A stretch of DNA of 64,000 bases from Albugo candida (taxonomy: Eukaryota; Oomycota; Peronosporomycetes; Albuginales; Albuginaceae), in NCBI GenBank assembly GCA_905220665.1, contig CAJNAR010000148.1, positions 124,001 to 188,000 of the forward strand, read 5' to 3'. Below, one piece after another: positions 31,953 to 44,286 of the stretch; the first letter of the stretch is position 1, and each line of letters begins with the position of its first letter. Under the pieces are notes generated by a model. The model was given only the letters and a program-made list of their open reading frames with translations, made no database searches and had not been told where the DNA came from. A program made the position numbers and the translations under genes.

Positions 31953-33883
31953 ATGTCCAAAGCCGCATCCTTAGACAAAAGTGTCATCAACTTGAACGTT
32001 CTTCGCGAAGACGCGTGCCGTGAGTTATTCTCTATACTCGATTCCATTGGAAAAGATATCTGCTTCGTTCTCGATCCTGAATTAAGTGGTCCACTAAACC
32101 ATATTTTAGTCGATGGAATCTCCGTATTAAAAAAGTATGGCGTGAAAGATTTCTACGCATTCGGCAAGCCAATTAAGACGACTTGTGACCACGTCCTCTT
32201 CCTCATCCGACCATCTCTCCGTGGAATGCGATATATCGCGAAATATGTGCGTGATGCCGGTCCCAATAAGCATTATTACTTGTACTTTGTATCGTGTCGA
32301 ACACTGGTGTGCGATGAGATTTTGAAGAAAGAGAGCGTACTTGGGAATTTGACGATTGGAGAATTCAAATTGGATTTGATTCCATTCGATGACGATTTAC
32401 TGACATTGGAACTGGAATGCTGCTTTAAGCAATTTTTTATCGAAAAAGATAAAAGTAATTTACAACCAATAACCAACTCAATTATTAAATTACAGACAAT
32501 TTTCGGAATGATTCCCAATATCAAATACAAAGGTTCAATCAGTAAAATCGTTTATGATCAGGTGGCACAATTCAAAAGGGAGCAGGAGATTGTAGGCAAT
32601 CCGGTTGGCATTTTGGATCCTGAGATTGAGACTCTAATTCTCATCGATCGAACGGTCGATCTAGTGACTCCCTTGACGACTCCAATGACGTATGAAGGGC
32701 TCTTGGATGAAATAATGGGAATCTCTAACGGTTTTATCACAGTCGATGCTGACCTGGTTGCTGATGAAGACTCCACCAGTCAAACAACTTCCCCAAGTGG
32801 AGAAAAAAAACAAGTGGCAGTTCCGTTGAATTCAAATGACGAATTATACGCTCAAGTTCGGGATTACCACGTTGAACGTCTTGGAATGTACCTTCAGCAG
32901 CAGGCACAGAGTATCCGTGAGCGATACGATATATTCCGTAAAAATCGAGATGCATCGATCAGTGAGATTCGGGAGTTTGTCAAACGCATTCCCGGCTTGA
33001 AACAAAGCTACCAGTCCTTACAACAGCATATCAATTTGGCCGAATTGATCAAGAAGACCGCTGATCATAAATCCTTTCGTGATTTAAAAGCTGCAGAACA
33101 CGCGATGCTGACGGGAGAAACGATTTTTGATCAATTAGAAGAGCGCATTGGATTCCAGGAACCGCTAATCAGTATTTTACGCCAGTTGTGCTTGCAGTCT
33201 GTGACAAGTGGAGGCATCAAAGCCAAGCAGTACGATTACATCCGACGAGAATTGATACAAACGTATGGATTCCAAGTGCTTCCCGCTTTAAACAACCTCG
33301 AAAAAGCTGGATTATTACGTCGACGCGATACGCTGTGGAATGAAGCAAGCGGGTTCTCTTCTGCGCGTAAATCGCTGCGTCTGATTCAAGAAGAAGTGAA
33401 TCTTCGTGATCCGAAAAGTATCGCATACGTCAGTCAAAGTCATGCGTTTGGGTATGCGCCGTTGAGCGTGCGTCTGGTCGAAAGTATACTCAAAACAAAG
33501 TCATGGAGCTCGATTCAAGAAGCTCTTCGTCAGCTTCCTGGGCCTATGGGGGAGATGTCTCAAATATCGACCAGTAAATCAGATAGGGAGAATCCGATTA
33601 TGACTGCTCAAAGCTCCAAATTGGATTCATTTGGATCGCCAGAAGACCGCAAAGTTTTGCTGGTTTTCTTTATCGGCGGAGTCACATTTATGGAAATTGC
33701 CGCGCTTCGGTTTTTATCCAATCAGATCAACTGTAAGTGCAATTTTTACAAGGCGCGTATACCTCTAATATGTTATACGTAGCCCCGTATGATATTATAA
33801 TTGCAACAACAAAGATCACAAATGGAAATCATTTGATCCGTTCGTGTTTGGATAAAGAAGTGAGCAAAATACTGAGTGTTTGA
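31953..33883 (+). CDS. VPS33: VPS33, Sec1/Munc18 subunit of HOPS/CORVET
   Basis: Two exons, 31953-33732 and 33783-33883, separated by a 50-bp GTAAGT...TAG intron, encoding 626 aa. The Sec1/Munc18 fold is visible throughout: CFVLDPELSGPLNHI near the N-terminus, LILIDRTVDLVTPLTTPMTYEGLLDEI (read in two stretches) in the middle, a long helical domain, then VLLVFFIGGVTFMEIAALRFL and, in the second exon, IIIATTKITNGNHLI. VPS33 binds SNARE bundles and drives endosome-vacuole fusion. The N-terminal domain is most like VPS33A/B rather than Sec1 or Sly1; I cannot separate the A and B forms by eye. The ATG at 31953 is the first in frame. Confidence 0.9.
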
Positions 33884-33990
33884 ACATAAAATTGTGAAAT
33901 CAACTTTAACTTCGATCGTTAGTTGAATGTGCGCACATAAGAAAGCAAAAATGGGGCTAGAAGCAGCGCAATTGCTAATGCGAACTGTGC

Positions 33991-35126
33991 TTATGCAATG
34001 GCAAGTCGAGCCAGTTCCAGCGAGCCAATCAGCCCAACGTGTTTGTGGAAAGAGGAGACGATGTACTGCTCCACGGGCGGGTATTGGACATAATGATTCA
34101 CAATTTGTTCAAACTACAAAAAAAGGAATTGGAGTCTGGATCAAGTGAATTGGTGCGATGCGTACCTTTTCGCGAATCAATTGGAGTAAAATCGGTCGTT
34201 TGGAAAGTCCTCCTCCAATCACAATAACTTCTGGCGATACCGTAAACAGCAAATTCGCACACAAATGTGCCAAATAGTGCGCTAATGTCGGCCAAATCGG
34301 ATCCGAGTCATGAATTGTGTGTAAATTGTGTCGATCAATTCCCGTTCTTGCGGCTATAGAGCGATTCCCAACCATTCCCTCGACACAATCGCTATGGAAT
34401 GGACATACGCCTTGGAACCCACTCTCGATATCCTGTGGGGATATTGGGACACGAATGTGTCCTCCTTCGGGATGCATGAGACCATGCACTGGCACGCTGC
34501 CTACAGCCACTCCAACACCAACTCCAGTCCCGACGGTAATATAACAGGCACTTGAGATGTTTCCATGACCGCCTTGTGTGACTTCATACAGTGCGGGAGC
34601 ATTCACATCGGTGTCAAATTTGATAGGTTTGCCCGGGAAAGCACGACGAAAGACACCAACGATCTCAGTATTACTCCATCCTGGCTTTGGTGTTTTTGTA
34701 ATGTAGCCATACGTCTCGCTGTCCGGACTGAGGTCTACTGGTCCAAAGGAAGCGATTCCTACATTGAAAAGTGCGGTTCAGTAAGGAAAGCGCCGACGTG
34801 AACTAATTGACGAACCAATTGCGTCGAATCGTTGCGTTTTGAGCCAATTAATGGCGTTTTTGAGCGTTTCTTCAGGCGTGGTTGTAATAATCTTGACCTT
34901 GGCAACGATATTCGTGACATCGCCTTCCGCGATTGCTATGAGCCAAGTGGTTCCACCAAGTTCGATCTACAAGAAAAGCTCACAGAATGAGCACAATACA
35001 GCATTTGAGTCAAATACGTACGCCTGCAAATCGCTTCTTTACGCGTGTCTTCATACGATAGCGATGAAACATGATAGCCGATGCTGTTGCCAATGTTGCG
35101 ACCGGAAGCCATTCCAACCGAATCAT
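33991..35126 (-). CDS. ROK-family sugar kinase (fructokinase-like) with N-terminal hydrophobic leader
   Basis: Four minus-strand exons: 35126-35022, 34966-34816, 34758-34166 and 34113-33991. Introns are 52-57 bp and the product is 323 aa. ROK signatures are present: phosphate-binding IELGGTTW near residue 36, IGIASFGPVDL, TDVNAPALYE, TVGTGVGVG, the HPEGGHIRV motif, and the zinc site CPFHSDCVEG. PEVIVIGGGLS follows. This is the pattern of bacterial-type fructokinases, which phosphorylate fructose or related hexoses with ATP. The first 20-odd residues (LEWLPVATLATASAIMFHRYR) look like a membrane anchor or targeting leader that bacterial ROK kinases lack. Neighbouring genes are unrelated. An NAGK/glucokinase specificity is possible. 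Confidence 0.87.
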
Positions 35127-35517
35127 TTGAATTGAAGAATTGAATTCTGACAATAAACTGCGATGCCGAATTTAAGTTAAGTACGTTTCATTTAACGAGG
35201 ACAGCCAATGATTCAGTATTAAATTCAACTTCAAGTACAAAAGTTGCATCGAATTGCTCGAAAAAAGGATAAAGTACCACGATTTCGCTACAGGTTCAAT
35301 GACACCATCGTATCTACGCACCTTATCCATCAATTATCGTCAGTAGAGAATGTGCCTTTCGATTCCAGATTTCCATGTCCCTTCGTGAAGCTCATACTTC
35401 CCTCTATACAGTATATTCGTATATCAATTCAACAGTATACACTCTGGTAGACTAAACCTGTATGTAAGCATACCTCCTAACAACGCATGTATAAGCTATT
35501 CAGTAACTTCCACGAAA
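35127..35517. other. Intergenic, divergent promoter region
   Basis: 391 bp between the ROK kinase and the choline kinase, transcribed away from each other. No gene is supportable. Confidence 0.45.
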
Positions 35518-36594
35518 ATGCGCCCGGCCAAACGTATTGTCGTCAAGCCTTTCTTGGCAGCTGTTCGAGCGTTAGAGCGCGAGAAGCAGCACCTACATGC
35601 ATCTATCGTATCCGCACTATCTTCCTGTACGCGCGGATGGGACTCGGTGCGGTCTGATGACGTCAATATCACTCATATTGGAGGCGCAATGACCAATTTG
35701 ATATTTCATGCTTCCAAGCCCAACGGAGACAACGCGGACGTCATTGTCCGTATCTATGGCGAAGGAACCGACAGTTTTTTCTCTCGAATGGAAGAAATTC
35801 GTGTGTTTCAACTGCTTTCCGCTCAAAGTATCGGCGTCGCATTATTGGGCGAATTTGAGAATGGAAGAGTGGAAAAACGCATCGACGGATACGCAATCGA
35901 TGCGAAATTAATGCGTAATGCATTGACATCACAGCAAATCGCGCAGCAATTGCGCCGTTTTCACGAATTGGACGTCGATATGGATAAAAAGCCGCGATGG
36001 AAAACAGAATTGTACCGCTTATTGGCATTGGCTCGAACGAAATATCGCGATGGGATTTTCGACACAGACGATGCAAAAGTGTTTTTCGATGAATACGAGC
36101 GCGATATCGACAATTTACAGCATGTGCTATCTCGTATTCCTTCTCCATTGGTGCTGAGTCACAACGATCTCCAATATGGAAACATTATGAGTCTGAAGGA
36201 CAACAGTGTCGTGCTGATCGATTTCGAATACTGTTCATACAACCCGAGAGGCTACGACATTGGCAATCATTTCTGTGAATGGGCTTTTGACTACCACAAA
36301 TCCATCAATCCGCACATTGGCGACTTCACAAAGTATCCTTCGATCCAGCAACAACGACACTTTTGCAGAGCGTATTTGACATCCAATTTTGAATCTTCGC
36401 GTGAGATTACCGATGAACAAGTTGATGGATTGTGTATGGAAGCAAATGCGTACTCACAAGCGTCTCATTTACTATGGGCGCTTTGGGGTCTCATTCAAGC
36501 GAGTCAATCGGAAATCGACTTTGATTACATGTCGTACGCTCAGTGTCGATATGAAGCGTACAAAAAGCGTCAAACGTTTCCGAGAGATATGTAG
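35518..36594 (+). CDS. Choline/ethanolamine kinase
   Basis: A single-exon protein of 358 aa that should phosphorylate choline or ethanolamine in the CDP (Kennedy) pathway of phospholipid synthesis in the cytosol. ATP-site sequence NITHIGGAMTNLIFHAS and VIVRIYGEGTDSFFSRMEE lie in the N-lobe. The Brenner motif LSHNDLQYGNIM is near residue 213. The choline kinase motif VLIDFEYCSYNPRGYDIGNH follows, and a C-terminal WALWGLIQASQSEIDFDYM stretch matches the family. Length fits a single enzyme with no fusion. Choline versus ethanolamine preference cannot be read from sequence. It converges on OGDH, with about 60 bp between stops. Confidence 0.9.
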   Translation: MRPAKRIVVKPFLAAVRALEREKQHLHASIVSALSSCTRGWDSVRSDDVNITHIGGAMTNLIFHASKPNGDNADVIVRIYGEGTDSFFSRMEEIRVFQLLSAQSIGVALLGEFENGRVEKRIDGYAIDAKLMRNALTSQQIAQQLRRFHELDVDMDKKPRWKTELYRLLALARTKYRDGIFDTDDAKVFFDEYERDIDNLQHVLSRIPSPLVLSHNDLQYGNIMSLKDNSVVLIDFEYCSYNPRGYDIGNHFCEWAFDYHKSINPHIGDFTKYPSIQQQRHFCRAYLTSNFESSREITDEQVDGLCMEANAYSQASHLLWALWGLIQASQSEIDFDYMSYAQCRYEAYKKRQTFPRDM

Positions 36595-36655
36595 CAGCAA
36601 AGACAAACACTAACACAACGTCAAAGAGAAAACGTGTCATTTCTTACACAGCTGT

Positions 36656-39600
36656 CTACACGTTTAATGCTTTTCCCACCAATCGGTTCTGTTCCAAGAC
36701 GTGTATCGCGTAGTATCCGGTGGCTGGAGATGCTGCAGGACTTCTGCCAACGTACTGAGGCCTTCTGTCATCGTTATTGATCTTCTTGAGCGCGGTTTCA
36801 ATGCGAGGAGAGACGTATGTCCAGCATCCCATATTCTGAGGCTCTTCTTGCACCCATACGATATCGGCATTTGGGTATCGAGCAGCTTCTTCAGCGACCT
36901 TATCGAATGGAAATGGAGCAATTTGCTCGACTCGGATCATTGCAACGGAATCGATCTTCTTCTCTTGGCGCTCTTGAAGGAGATCGTAATACACTTTACC
37001 CGTACAAAAGATCACACGTCGAACAGCGTCTTCACGGACCAATTGCTCAGGAAATTCTTCAGGCAACAGCCGCTGGAAACGAGTATTCTGAGCCATATCT
37101 TGAAGATTGGAAGCCGCCTGACGAAGTCGGAGTAAATGTTTCGGCTGGACAGAGATCAAAGGCTTGCGGAAATCACGATGTAGCTGTCGTCGAAGCACGT
37201 GAAAGTATTGGGCGGGCGTCGAGCAATACACAACTTGCCAATTGGTATGTTGAATCTGCATCCGATTCTCTTCATCCATCGATGGCACCTCATCGGGCTC
37301 TTCGTCGGTCATTTGTAGGAACCTCTCGAGTCGGCAGGAAGAATGTTCTCCGCCCTGTCCTTCATACCCGTGCGGCAACAGCAACACAAGACCCGATTGA
37401 CGCATCCATTTGTCTTCTCCAGCACTCAAAAACTGATCGATTATGATTTGCGCGCCATTAGCAAAGTCTCCAAACTGAGCTTCCCACATGACTAACGCGT
37501 TCGGATTCTCTAACGAGTATCCCAATTCGAATCCCATGACGCCAAATTCAGACAAGGAGCTATTACATGCCACAAATTCCGCTTGTGTTTCCGGTAAACC
37601 CGCTTTCTCTTTCGGTGTGTAGTGAATGGGAGTCGATGGAGACGATTTAGACACCACGTGATTCAATGGAACGTACTCGCGGTTGGAGTTCTGATCGTGA
37701 AGAACAGCATGTCGATGACTGAATGTTCCACGTTCGACGTCTTGTCCACTGATACGCACATGATTCCCTTCGAGTAAAAGTGTTCCCCACGCTAACGCTT
37801 CCGCAGTGCCCCAATCGATCCCTTCTCCGGTCTCAATGGAATTCCTTTTGGTGCTCAGAATACGACTCAATTGGCGATTGATTTCAAATCCGTTTGGAAT
37901 CTCACAAATCTTACTTCCAATTTGCTTGAGCATTTGGATATCAATTCCAGTGCTTCGGATTCGCGATTGTTGATTGGGACTTTTGAATGATTCCCATCGA
38001 TTCGCAAGCCAATCGCTCTTCTTCCCCGACTCCCAATTTGTCGATTCTTCAAACGTACGTTCAAAGAATTTCCATACTTTTGTCACAATTGCGTCACATT
38101 GTTCTTTGGTAGCCATTTGCTTGCTCACAAGTTGTTCAATGTATTTTTCCAACACCGATGTCATTTGATCGATTTTCTTGTACATAATCGGCTGTGTGAA
38201 CATTGGATTATCGATCTCATTATGTCCAAAACGCCGGTAACACGTCAAATTGATTATCACATCCGATCGCCATATTTGACGCCATTCAGCAGCCAATTCA
38301 AACACTTTGACAACGGCAATCGGATCGTCAGCGTTCACGTGAAGAATTGGGATATCCATCGCCTTGCCGACATCCGAGCAATATTGAGAAGAACGCGAGT
38401 TTGTTGGATCAGTTGTGAATCCGATTTGATTATTGACGACAACGTGAATGGTACCTCCAGTGTCATAGTTTTCCAAGCCAGCGAGATGCATGGTCTCATA
38501 GACAACACCTTGGCCACTGAATGCAGCGTCTCCATGAAGCAGTAAGCCCATTACTTTACGTTCTGCTTCGGCATCATTTCCCAAGTAAAATTGTTTGGCC
38601 CGAGCTTTTCCGACGACAACTGGATCCACAGCTTCTAAATGGGAAGGATTCGCGACGAGAGAGAGATGCACACGACGTCCGTCTGGGTACATGCGATCAT
38701 ACGAAGTTCCAAGATGATATTTAACGTCTCCGGAATTCGACCAATCGTCCATTTGGTCGCGTTGATACTGATCGACATCGATGTGTGTTCCTTGGAATTC
38801 CTTAAAGATTTGCTGGATAGGCTTACGAATGACGTTGGAGAGGACATTGAGACGTCCACGATGAGGCATTCCGATCACCAGATGCTCCATTCCGAGCTTT
38901 GTGGCACAATCGATCATGTACTTCAAGCCTGGAATTAAAGACTCGGCTCCTTCCAATCCAAAGCGCTTTGTGGTGTTATATTTATTGCCCAAGAAACGTT
39001 CGAATACCACAGAGAATGCCAGACGTTCGAGGATGTGCATCTTCTTCTCTTGTGTCTCTTCTTCACGCACCAAATGCTCCATTTTCGTTCGGATCCAATT
39101 GCAGCGATCGCGCGATAAAATGTGCATATATTGCTATTTGGAGAATGGATAACCTTTGGGAATTGATATATATGTGGGTTTCATAGAAGACGTACCACTC
39201 CGATGGTGTTGCAATATGTTTCTTTCAAGCGCTCGACGATCTCACCTAAAGTCATGCTTTTTCCTTGAGTGAGTTCTTCCAGGAATCCAGACACTCCGGA
39301 CGCGCTAAAGGAAGCATTTATTTAGCAGTATGTGATACCTTTATAAATTGATATAACGTACAAATTTTTAGGGATAGTAATTGTGCGGTTTAGATCGGAT
39401 TTGGTGAACCCGTACATCTCAATGCTCAATTCTGGAACTTGAGGACGCTCTTGCAGCTCCAAGGGATCCAATTTGGCTGCTTCATGTCCGCGACTTTGAT
39501 ACGCTCGAATCAGATAACTCAGACCCAATGCATCATTATGCTCTGATTGGTTGGAAATAGCGGAATGCTGCGTTTTGATTGGTTGTATACCACTTTGTAT

Positions 39601-39941
39601 ACTTGGTGGTGGAATGAACGCTTCGCCTGGCACTGCGCCGCTTTCGACTTGCTCAAAGTAGACGTTCCACGATGTATGGACGCTAACGATACCATGTATC
39701 AGTATAGGCGTTAGAGATGCGCGTGTACAAACCTTTTCGGATCTTCCTTCCAGCTAGTATACATCTTTTCCACGTATACATTATTTGTCGTTGTGAGGAA
39801 ACTCTCACTCGGGTGCGGTGAGGACGAAAGACTCCGCAGCCCGTTTAAAACCGCGTTTGGTCGCACGCGAGCCTCACCCATGTGCAGTCGCATCGCTCGA
39901 TGCACATGCCTGCAAACTGTCGCCATTTGAGGATACGTCAT
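36656..39941 (-). CDS. OGDH: 2-oxoglutarate dehydrogenase E1 component, mitochondrial
   Basis: Four exons on the minus strand: 39941-39733, 39682-39362, 39304-39196 and 39133-36656. Introns are 50-62 bp. The product is 1038 aa, close to human OGDH (1023). A basic, serine-rich presequence precedes the conserved N-terminal YVEKMYTSWKEDPKSVHTSW (across the first splice). HILSRDRCNWIRTKME, IGMPHRGRLNVLSNV, the thiamine-diphosphate region YHLGTSYDRMYP and GDAAFSGQGVVYE, RRFGHNEIDNP, and later RGTFSHRHAVLHDQ and LLPHGYEGQGGEHSS all match E1o. It catalyses the decarboxylation of 2-oxoglutarate in the TCA cycle. MTYPQ at 39941 or MATV at 39926 could be the start. Confidence 0.93.
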
Positions 39942-40138
39942 CGCGTCTTACGATTTCGTTCGCAATCTATTTACATCGACCCGACCCAAGGGCCCGTATA
40001 CCTACCGTATATCGCGGATACCGGTATCATGACCAGCTGCTATCGCTCTCTATCGCTTCGCAACGCTCAATAAACGTCACGCAATACGTTTCTCCGATTT
40101 ATTGCACGCTTTGCACTTTGTAGTTGTACGCACACACG

Positions 40139-43100
40139 ATGGAAGGCATCAAGGTACGTGTTTACGCATCTACGGACGCTATCTGTGGCGCTGAACGTCT
40201 GTGCTTTTTATCGGTAGGTATACGTACCGGATCCAGCGCATGTGTGGCTCCCAGCGGTAGTTTTGAAGTCTCTACAGAATGAAAGTGTGCTTCGCATTCG
40301 AATTGAACCAATGAGTCGACCAAATGGAACGACAAACGGCGCACTTGTATCATCGGAGGAGAACCTGTATAATTTGATACATCAGGAGCGTAGTATCGAA
40401 TTAAGCGATTGTGAGATCCGGCAGACAATTCAAAGTGGATTCATCACAAAAAAGGATGCAAATACTCTTATCTGTACGCCGATAGAATCAATTCGGTCGC
40501 ATTTACACAACAAAGCAGACAAATACTCACTACCTCTACAAAATAATAGTCTGCTATCAACGAATCAAGGAAATGGATTCGATGATATGATCAAACTCGA
40601 CTATTTGCATGAAGCTTCCATACTTTATAACCTCCGACATCGATTCTTTTGCAAACTCCCGTATACGTATACCGGCAATATTTGTATCGCTGTAAATCCA
40701 TACAGATGGCTCAACCTGTATACTCCAGACCTCATGCACATGTATACTGACGGAAATCGCCACGGCAAGCCACCCCACGTCTACGCTGTTTCCATGGAAG
40801 CCTTCCACCACATGCGAAAACACCACATCAACCAGTCCATCCTCGTCAGTGGCGAATCTGGCGCTGGAAAGACCGAAACAACTAAAATCGTTATGGGGCA
40901 TTTAGCGACCTTGGCGGCCAATGCGAATTCCGAGGTCATCCAACAGATTATCCAAATGAATCCACTTTTAGAATCCTTTGGCAACGCCAAAACTGTCCGA
41001 AATGACAACAGTTCGCGCTTTGGAAAGTTCACAGAGCTCCAATTTTCAAAAGACGGAACGCTTGTCGGCGCGAATTCGAGAACCTATTTACTCGAGAAAT
41101 CACGTGTCACGACGCAAGCTGTCGGAGAGCTCAATTTTCACATTTTCTATCAGCTTTTACGCAATACAAACAGATTTCCCGACTTGCATCTCCTTCCAAA
41201 CGCTTCGTATCGGTACATTTTGAACGGCATCGACGATACAAAGCACAAAGAAGAAGGAACGTTAGAGCAAACAATACAAGCGCTGGCAGTGGTAGGCATC
41301 GATCAAACACTCCAATCCGACATCTTTAGCATTCTGGCAGGCATTCTTCACCTCGGCCAAGTGGAATTCACAACGTGTGATGATGATATCGATACGTCTA
41401 AAGTCTCCGATGTCAAGCCTTTCCATCAGGTTGCCAGACTTCTCAAAGTCGATACAAACGAATTGGAACGAGCCATTTGCAATCGAAATGTCATTGTTGG
41501 ACGTGAAGTGATCTGTAAGCCAATGACTCGCGATCAAGCAGCTGATTGTCGCGACGCATTAGCGAAAAGTTTGTACTGCAAATTGTTCGTATGGCTCGTG
41601 GAGCAAATCAATGAGACAATAAGTGTGAAATCACGCGAGAAAACACAATTTATTGGAATTTTGGACATTTTCGGCTTTGAGCATTTCGAAATCAACTCTT
41701 TTGAGCAATTTTGCATCAATTACGCGAATGAGAAATTCCAACAGAAATTCGTACACGATGTCCTGAAAACCGTTCAGATCGAATACGACGAAGAGAGCAT
41801 TTCGTGGTCGCATATCCACTTCCAAGACAATCAAGACGTCCTCGATCTGATCGAAGGAAGACTCGGGGTACTGAGCTTTTTGAACGAGGAATCGATGCTG
41901 GCAACCGGCTCCGACGCGGCATTTGCCAGCAAATTGGGCGCTGTGATGGAGAACAATCCGCTTTTGGAGACGCCACGCTTGAATCAGTGTGCATTCACGA
42001 TCTATCATTACGCGGGCAAAGTCACTTACAACGCAACAGGCTTTTTGGATAAACATCGCGATGCACTTTTGCCTGGAATCAAAGGCGTTATGAGCACATC
42101 CAATGTGTCGATTCTCAGCAAAATGTTTGGATTTGATCACAATGAGACGAAATCATCGACAAAGTTGCTATCGTACCGACAAAAGGCGCAAGCGCAGCCA
42201 CGACGAACGACTGTGGGGACTCAATTCAAAATGAGTTTGACGGAATTAATGGACAAAATAAGCACCACGCAAGTCCATTATGTTCGATGTGTCAAGCCCA
42301 ATAGCCATAAAAGCCCCATAGCTTTCTCCCATGACGATGTAGTGAGTCAACTTCGATGTGCTGGCGTCATTGAAGCTATTCGCGTCGCTCGAAGCGCATA
42401 TTCGAGTCGTATCTCCCACACGGAATGTCTTCAAAACTTTCGACTCTTATCCATCGCATCGACGCATTGGAATCTCCAGCAAAGCGAAATGATCCTCAAG
42501 CAACAATGTGAGCAATTGTTAGCGGTTCTCCTTCCAAATGGCAAAGTGAGAGACTACCAAGTCGGTCTCACGCGCGTGTACTTTGGCCAAGGCGTTCTGG
42601 AGCAATTAGAGACGCAACGAGCGTGGAAATTGCGTCAGTATGCGGTGATTCTCCAAAATCTCGCACGGAGATATTTATCTCGTCGTCGTTTGGCTCGACT
42701 TCGTGCTGGCGCGATATCTTTGCAGGCACTTTGGCGTGGGTACGTTCTTTGTAAGCGATTCCGTCTCCTTTCTCGTGCAAGTATCCATCTCCAAGCGCGT
42801 TTTCGAGGCCGACGAGCACGTAAACAGTATCGTATCATGCGATTCGATCATTCCATCATTCGTTTCCAAGCGCACTGCCGACAATTTCTGTGTCGTAAAC
42901 GATATGCCAAACAAATACGTGCTGCGAAATCCCTTCAGCATTTCTGGCGATTCTCTCTCGTTCGAAAAGCTTTTGAGAAGCGAATGGAAAAGGAGAAGAA
43001 ATATAAAGATCTCGGGTCCAAAGTGGCTCGAATTCAGCGGAAATTGGACCCGAATCAGCTTCGACAAGGGACATTCCGAGGCAGCGCACAATCGTCCGAG

Positions 43101-44264
43101 AGCGAGTCGAACGATCTCCACAGCAGTACACGTAATTCCAGTCTTCATTCACGGTCGAGTTTCAATACAAATGGCATCATGGACGAGTCACATGAAGTCA
43201 TCACAGCGCTTCATTTCGAAAATGAAAGTCTTCGGAAACAATTGGACGAACAGGAGGAACATATTCAAAGCCTTAAGGTTCAAATTCGGACATTACGAAG
43301 CTGGCAACAATCCAAAGAAGTCGATGATAAGGTCCAGAAAATAGCACATCGCGATCAAGAGAGCAAGGAATTGACGTATTTGTGGACGTTGGAAGGTGAA
43401 TATGATCGACTTCGCGCGTTTCTCTGCTCGATGATGGAACTTCCCATGGACACCGGTGCGATTCCATTGCTTCATCCAAGCAGTAAGGACACTCTCACAT
43501 CCACTAGTTCGAAGAAAACGTTGCAAACATCGCAGAGCGCTATGGAGCTCTTGCGAGACGAAAGCCCGCATTCCATTTCTCTAAAGAAATCACAAGAAGC
43601 CCATTTTCTATTGACAAAAGCCGCAAGTCGTTTAAGCCATTCGAAATCAAATGTACCGACGAGAGGAAGCACTCGACGCGTAATGGATCACTGGGAAGAA
43701 ATTCGTAATTTTCCGCCGGCTTTGCATTACACTTTGGGCTCTGTTCCATGGAAACGTTTATTAACCGATTGGGCTCAAGGGAATCCGAAAAAGCTCGATT
43801 ACATGAAACGATGGCTTAAGAACGTGCTGGATGGCGGTCCTATCGTCTCGACTTCGTTCCCCATGGGCGTGGAGCTCAAGTACGTGACGCCAATGATGCT
43901 TGATGGCTTCATGCAACTCATCATTCCGAAACTCGCGGAACGACCGGATATTCAAGTGCATGTTCACACCAAAGAGTTTATTGGAACGAGTATGCGCATC
44001 ACGTTATCTCAAGACGACAACAATCCAATTCCACCGCCGCCAGAGCCACCGATACGCGAAAGTGATTCATTCGCGTCTTTGAAGAAAACAGAAGATTTTC
44101 GATACATTTCCACGGCATCGTCTCGTTCCAGCACGCTGACAAATTCCAATCGATCGAGTTCCAGTACGCTGACGAATTCGATTCGATCGAGTTCGAGTCC
44201 GATTCGTTCGCGATCGGCTGGTGGATTTCTCGGACTTCGTCGAAGCAGAGAGGAAAAGCGATAA
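40139..44264 (+). CDS. Unconventional myosin with IQ repeats and coiled coil
   Basis: Two exons: a 15-nt first exon (40139-40153, five codons) and 40218-44264, separated by a 64-bp GTACGT...TAG intron, for 1353 aa. The motor shows an N-terminal VYVPDPAHVWLPAVV subdomain, P-loop GESGAGKTETTK near residue 217, switch I NDNSSRFGKF near 267, switch II/relay DIFGFEHFEINSFEQFCINY, and the converter. About six IQ motifs follow (roughly residues 806-930, for example ISLQALWRGYVLCKRF), then a basic region, a short coiled coil near 1010-1040 and a tail with LLTDWAQGNPKKLDYMKRWL and MLDGFMQLIIPKLAE. I see no DIL, MyTH4, FERM or FYVE domain. Oomycetes have their own myosin classes; I cannot assign one. 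The tail ends in a serine-rich stretch. Confidence 0.9.
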
Positions 44265-44286
44265 TTGTAGCAATATATCTCGTGAC

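Noticed and set aside
37000..37446. 209-aa plus-strand frame inside the OGDH region
   Set aside because: It is antisense to strongly conserved E1 sequence.
42675..43152. Minus-strand frames of about 100-157 aa in the myosin region
   Set aside because: They are shadows of the arginine-rich IQ repeats on the plus strand.
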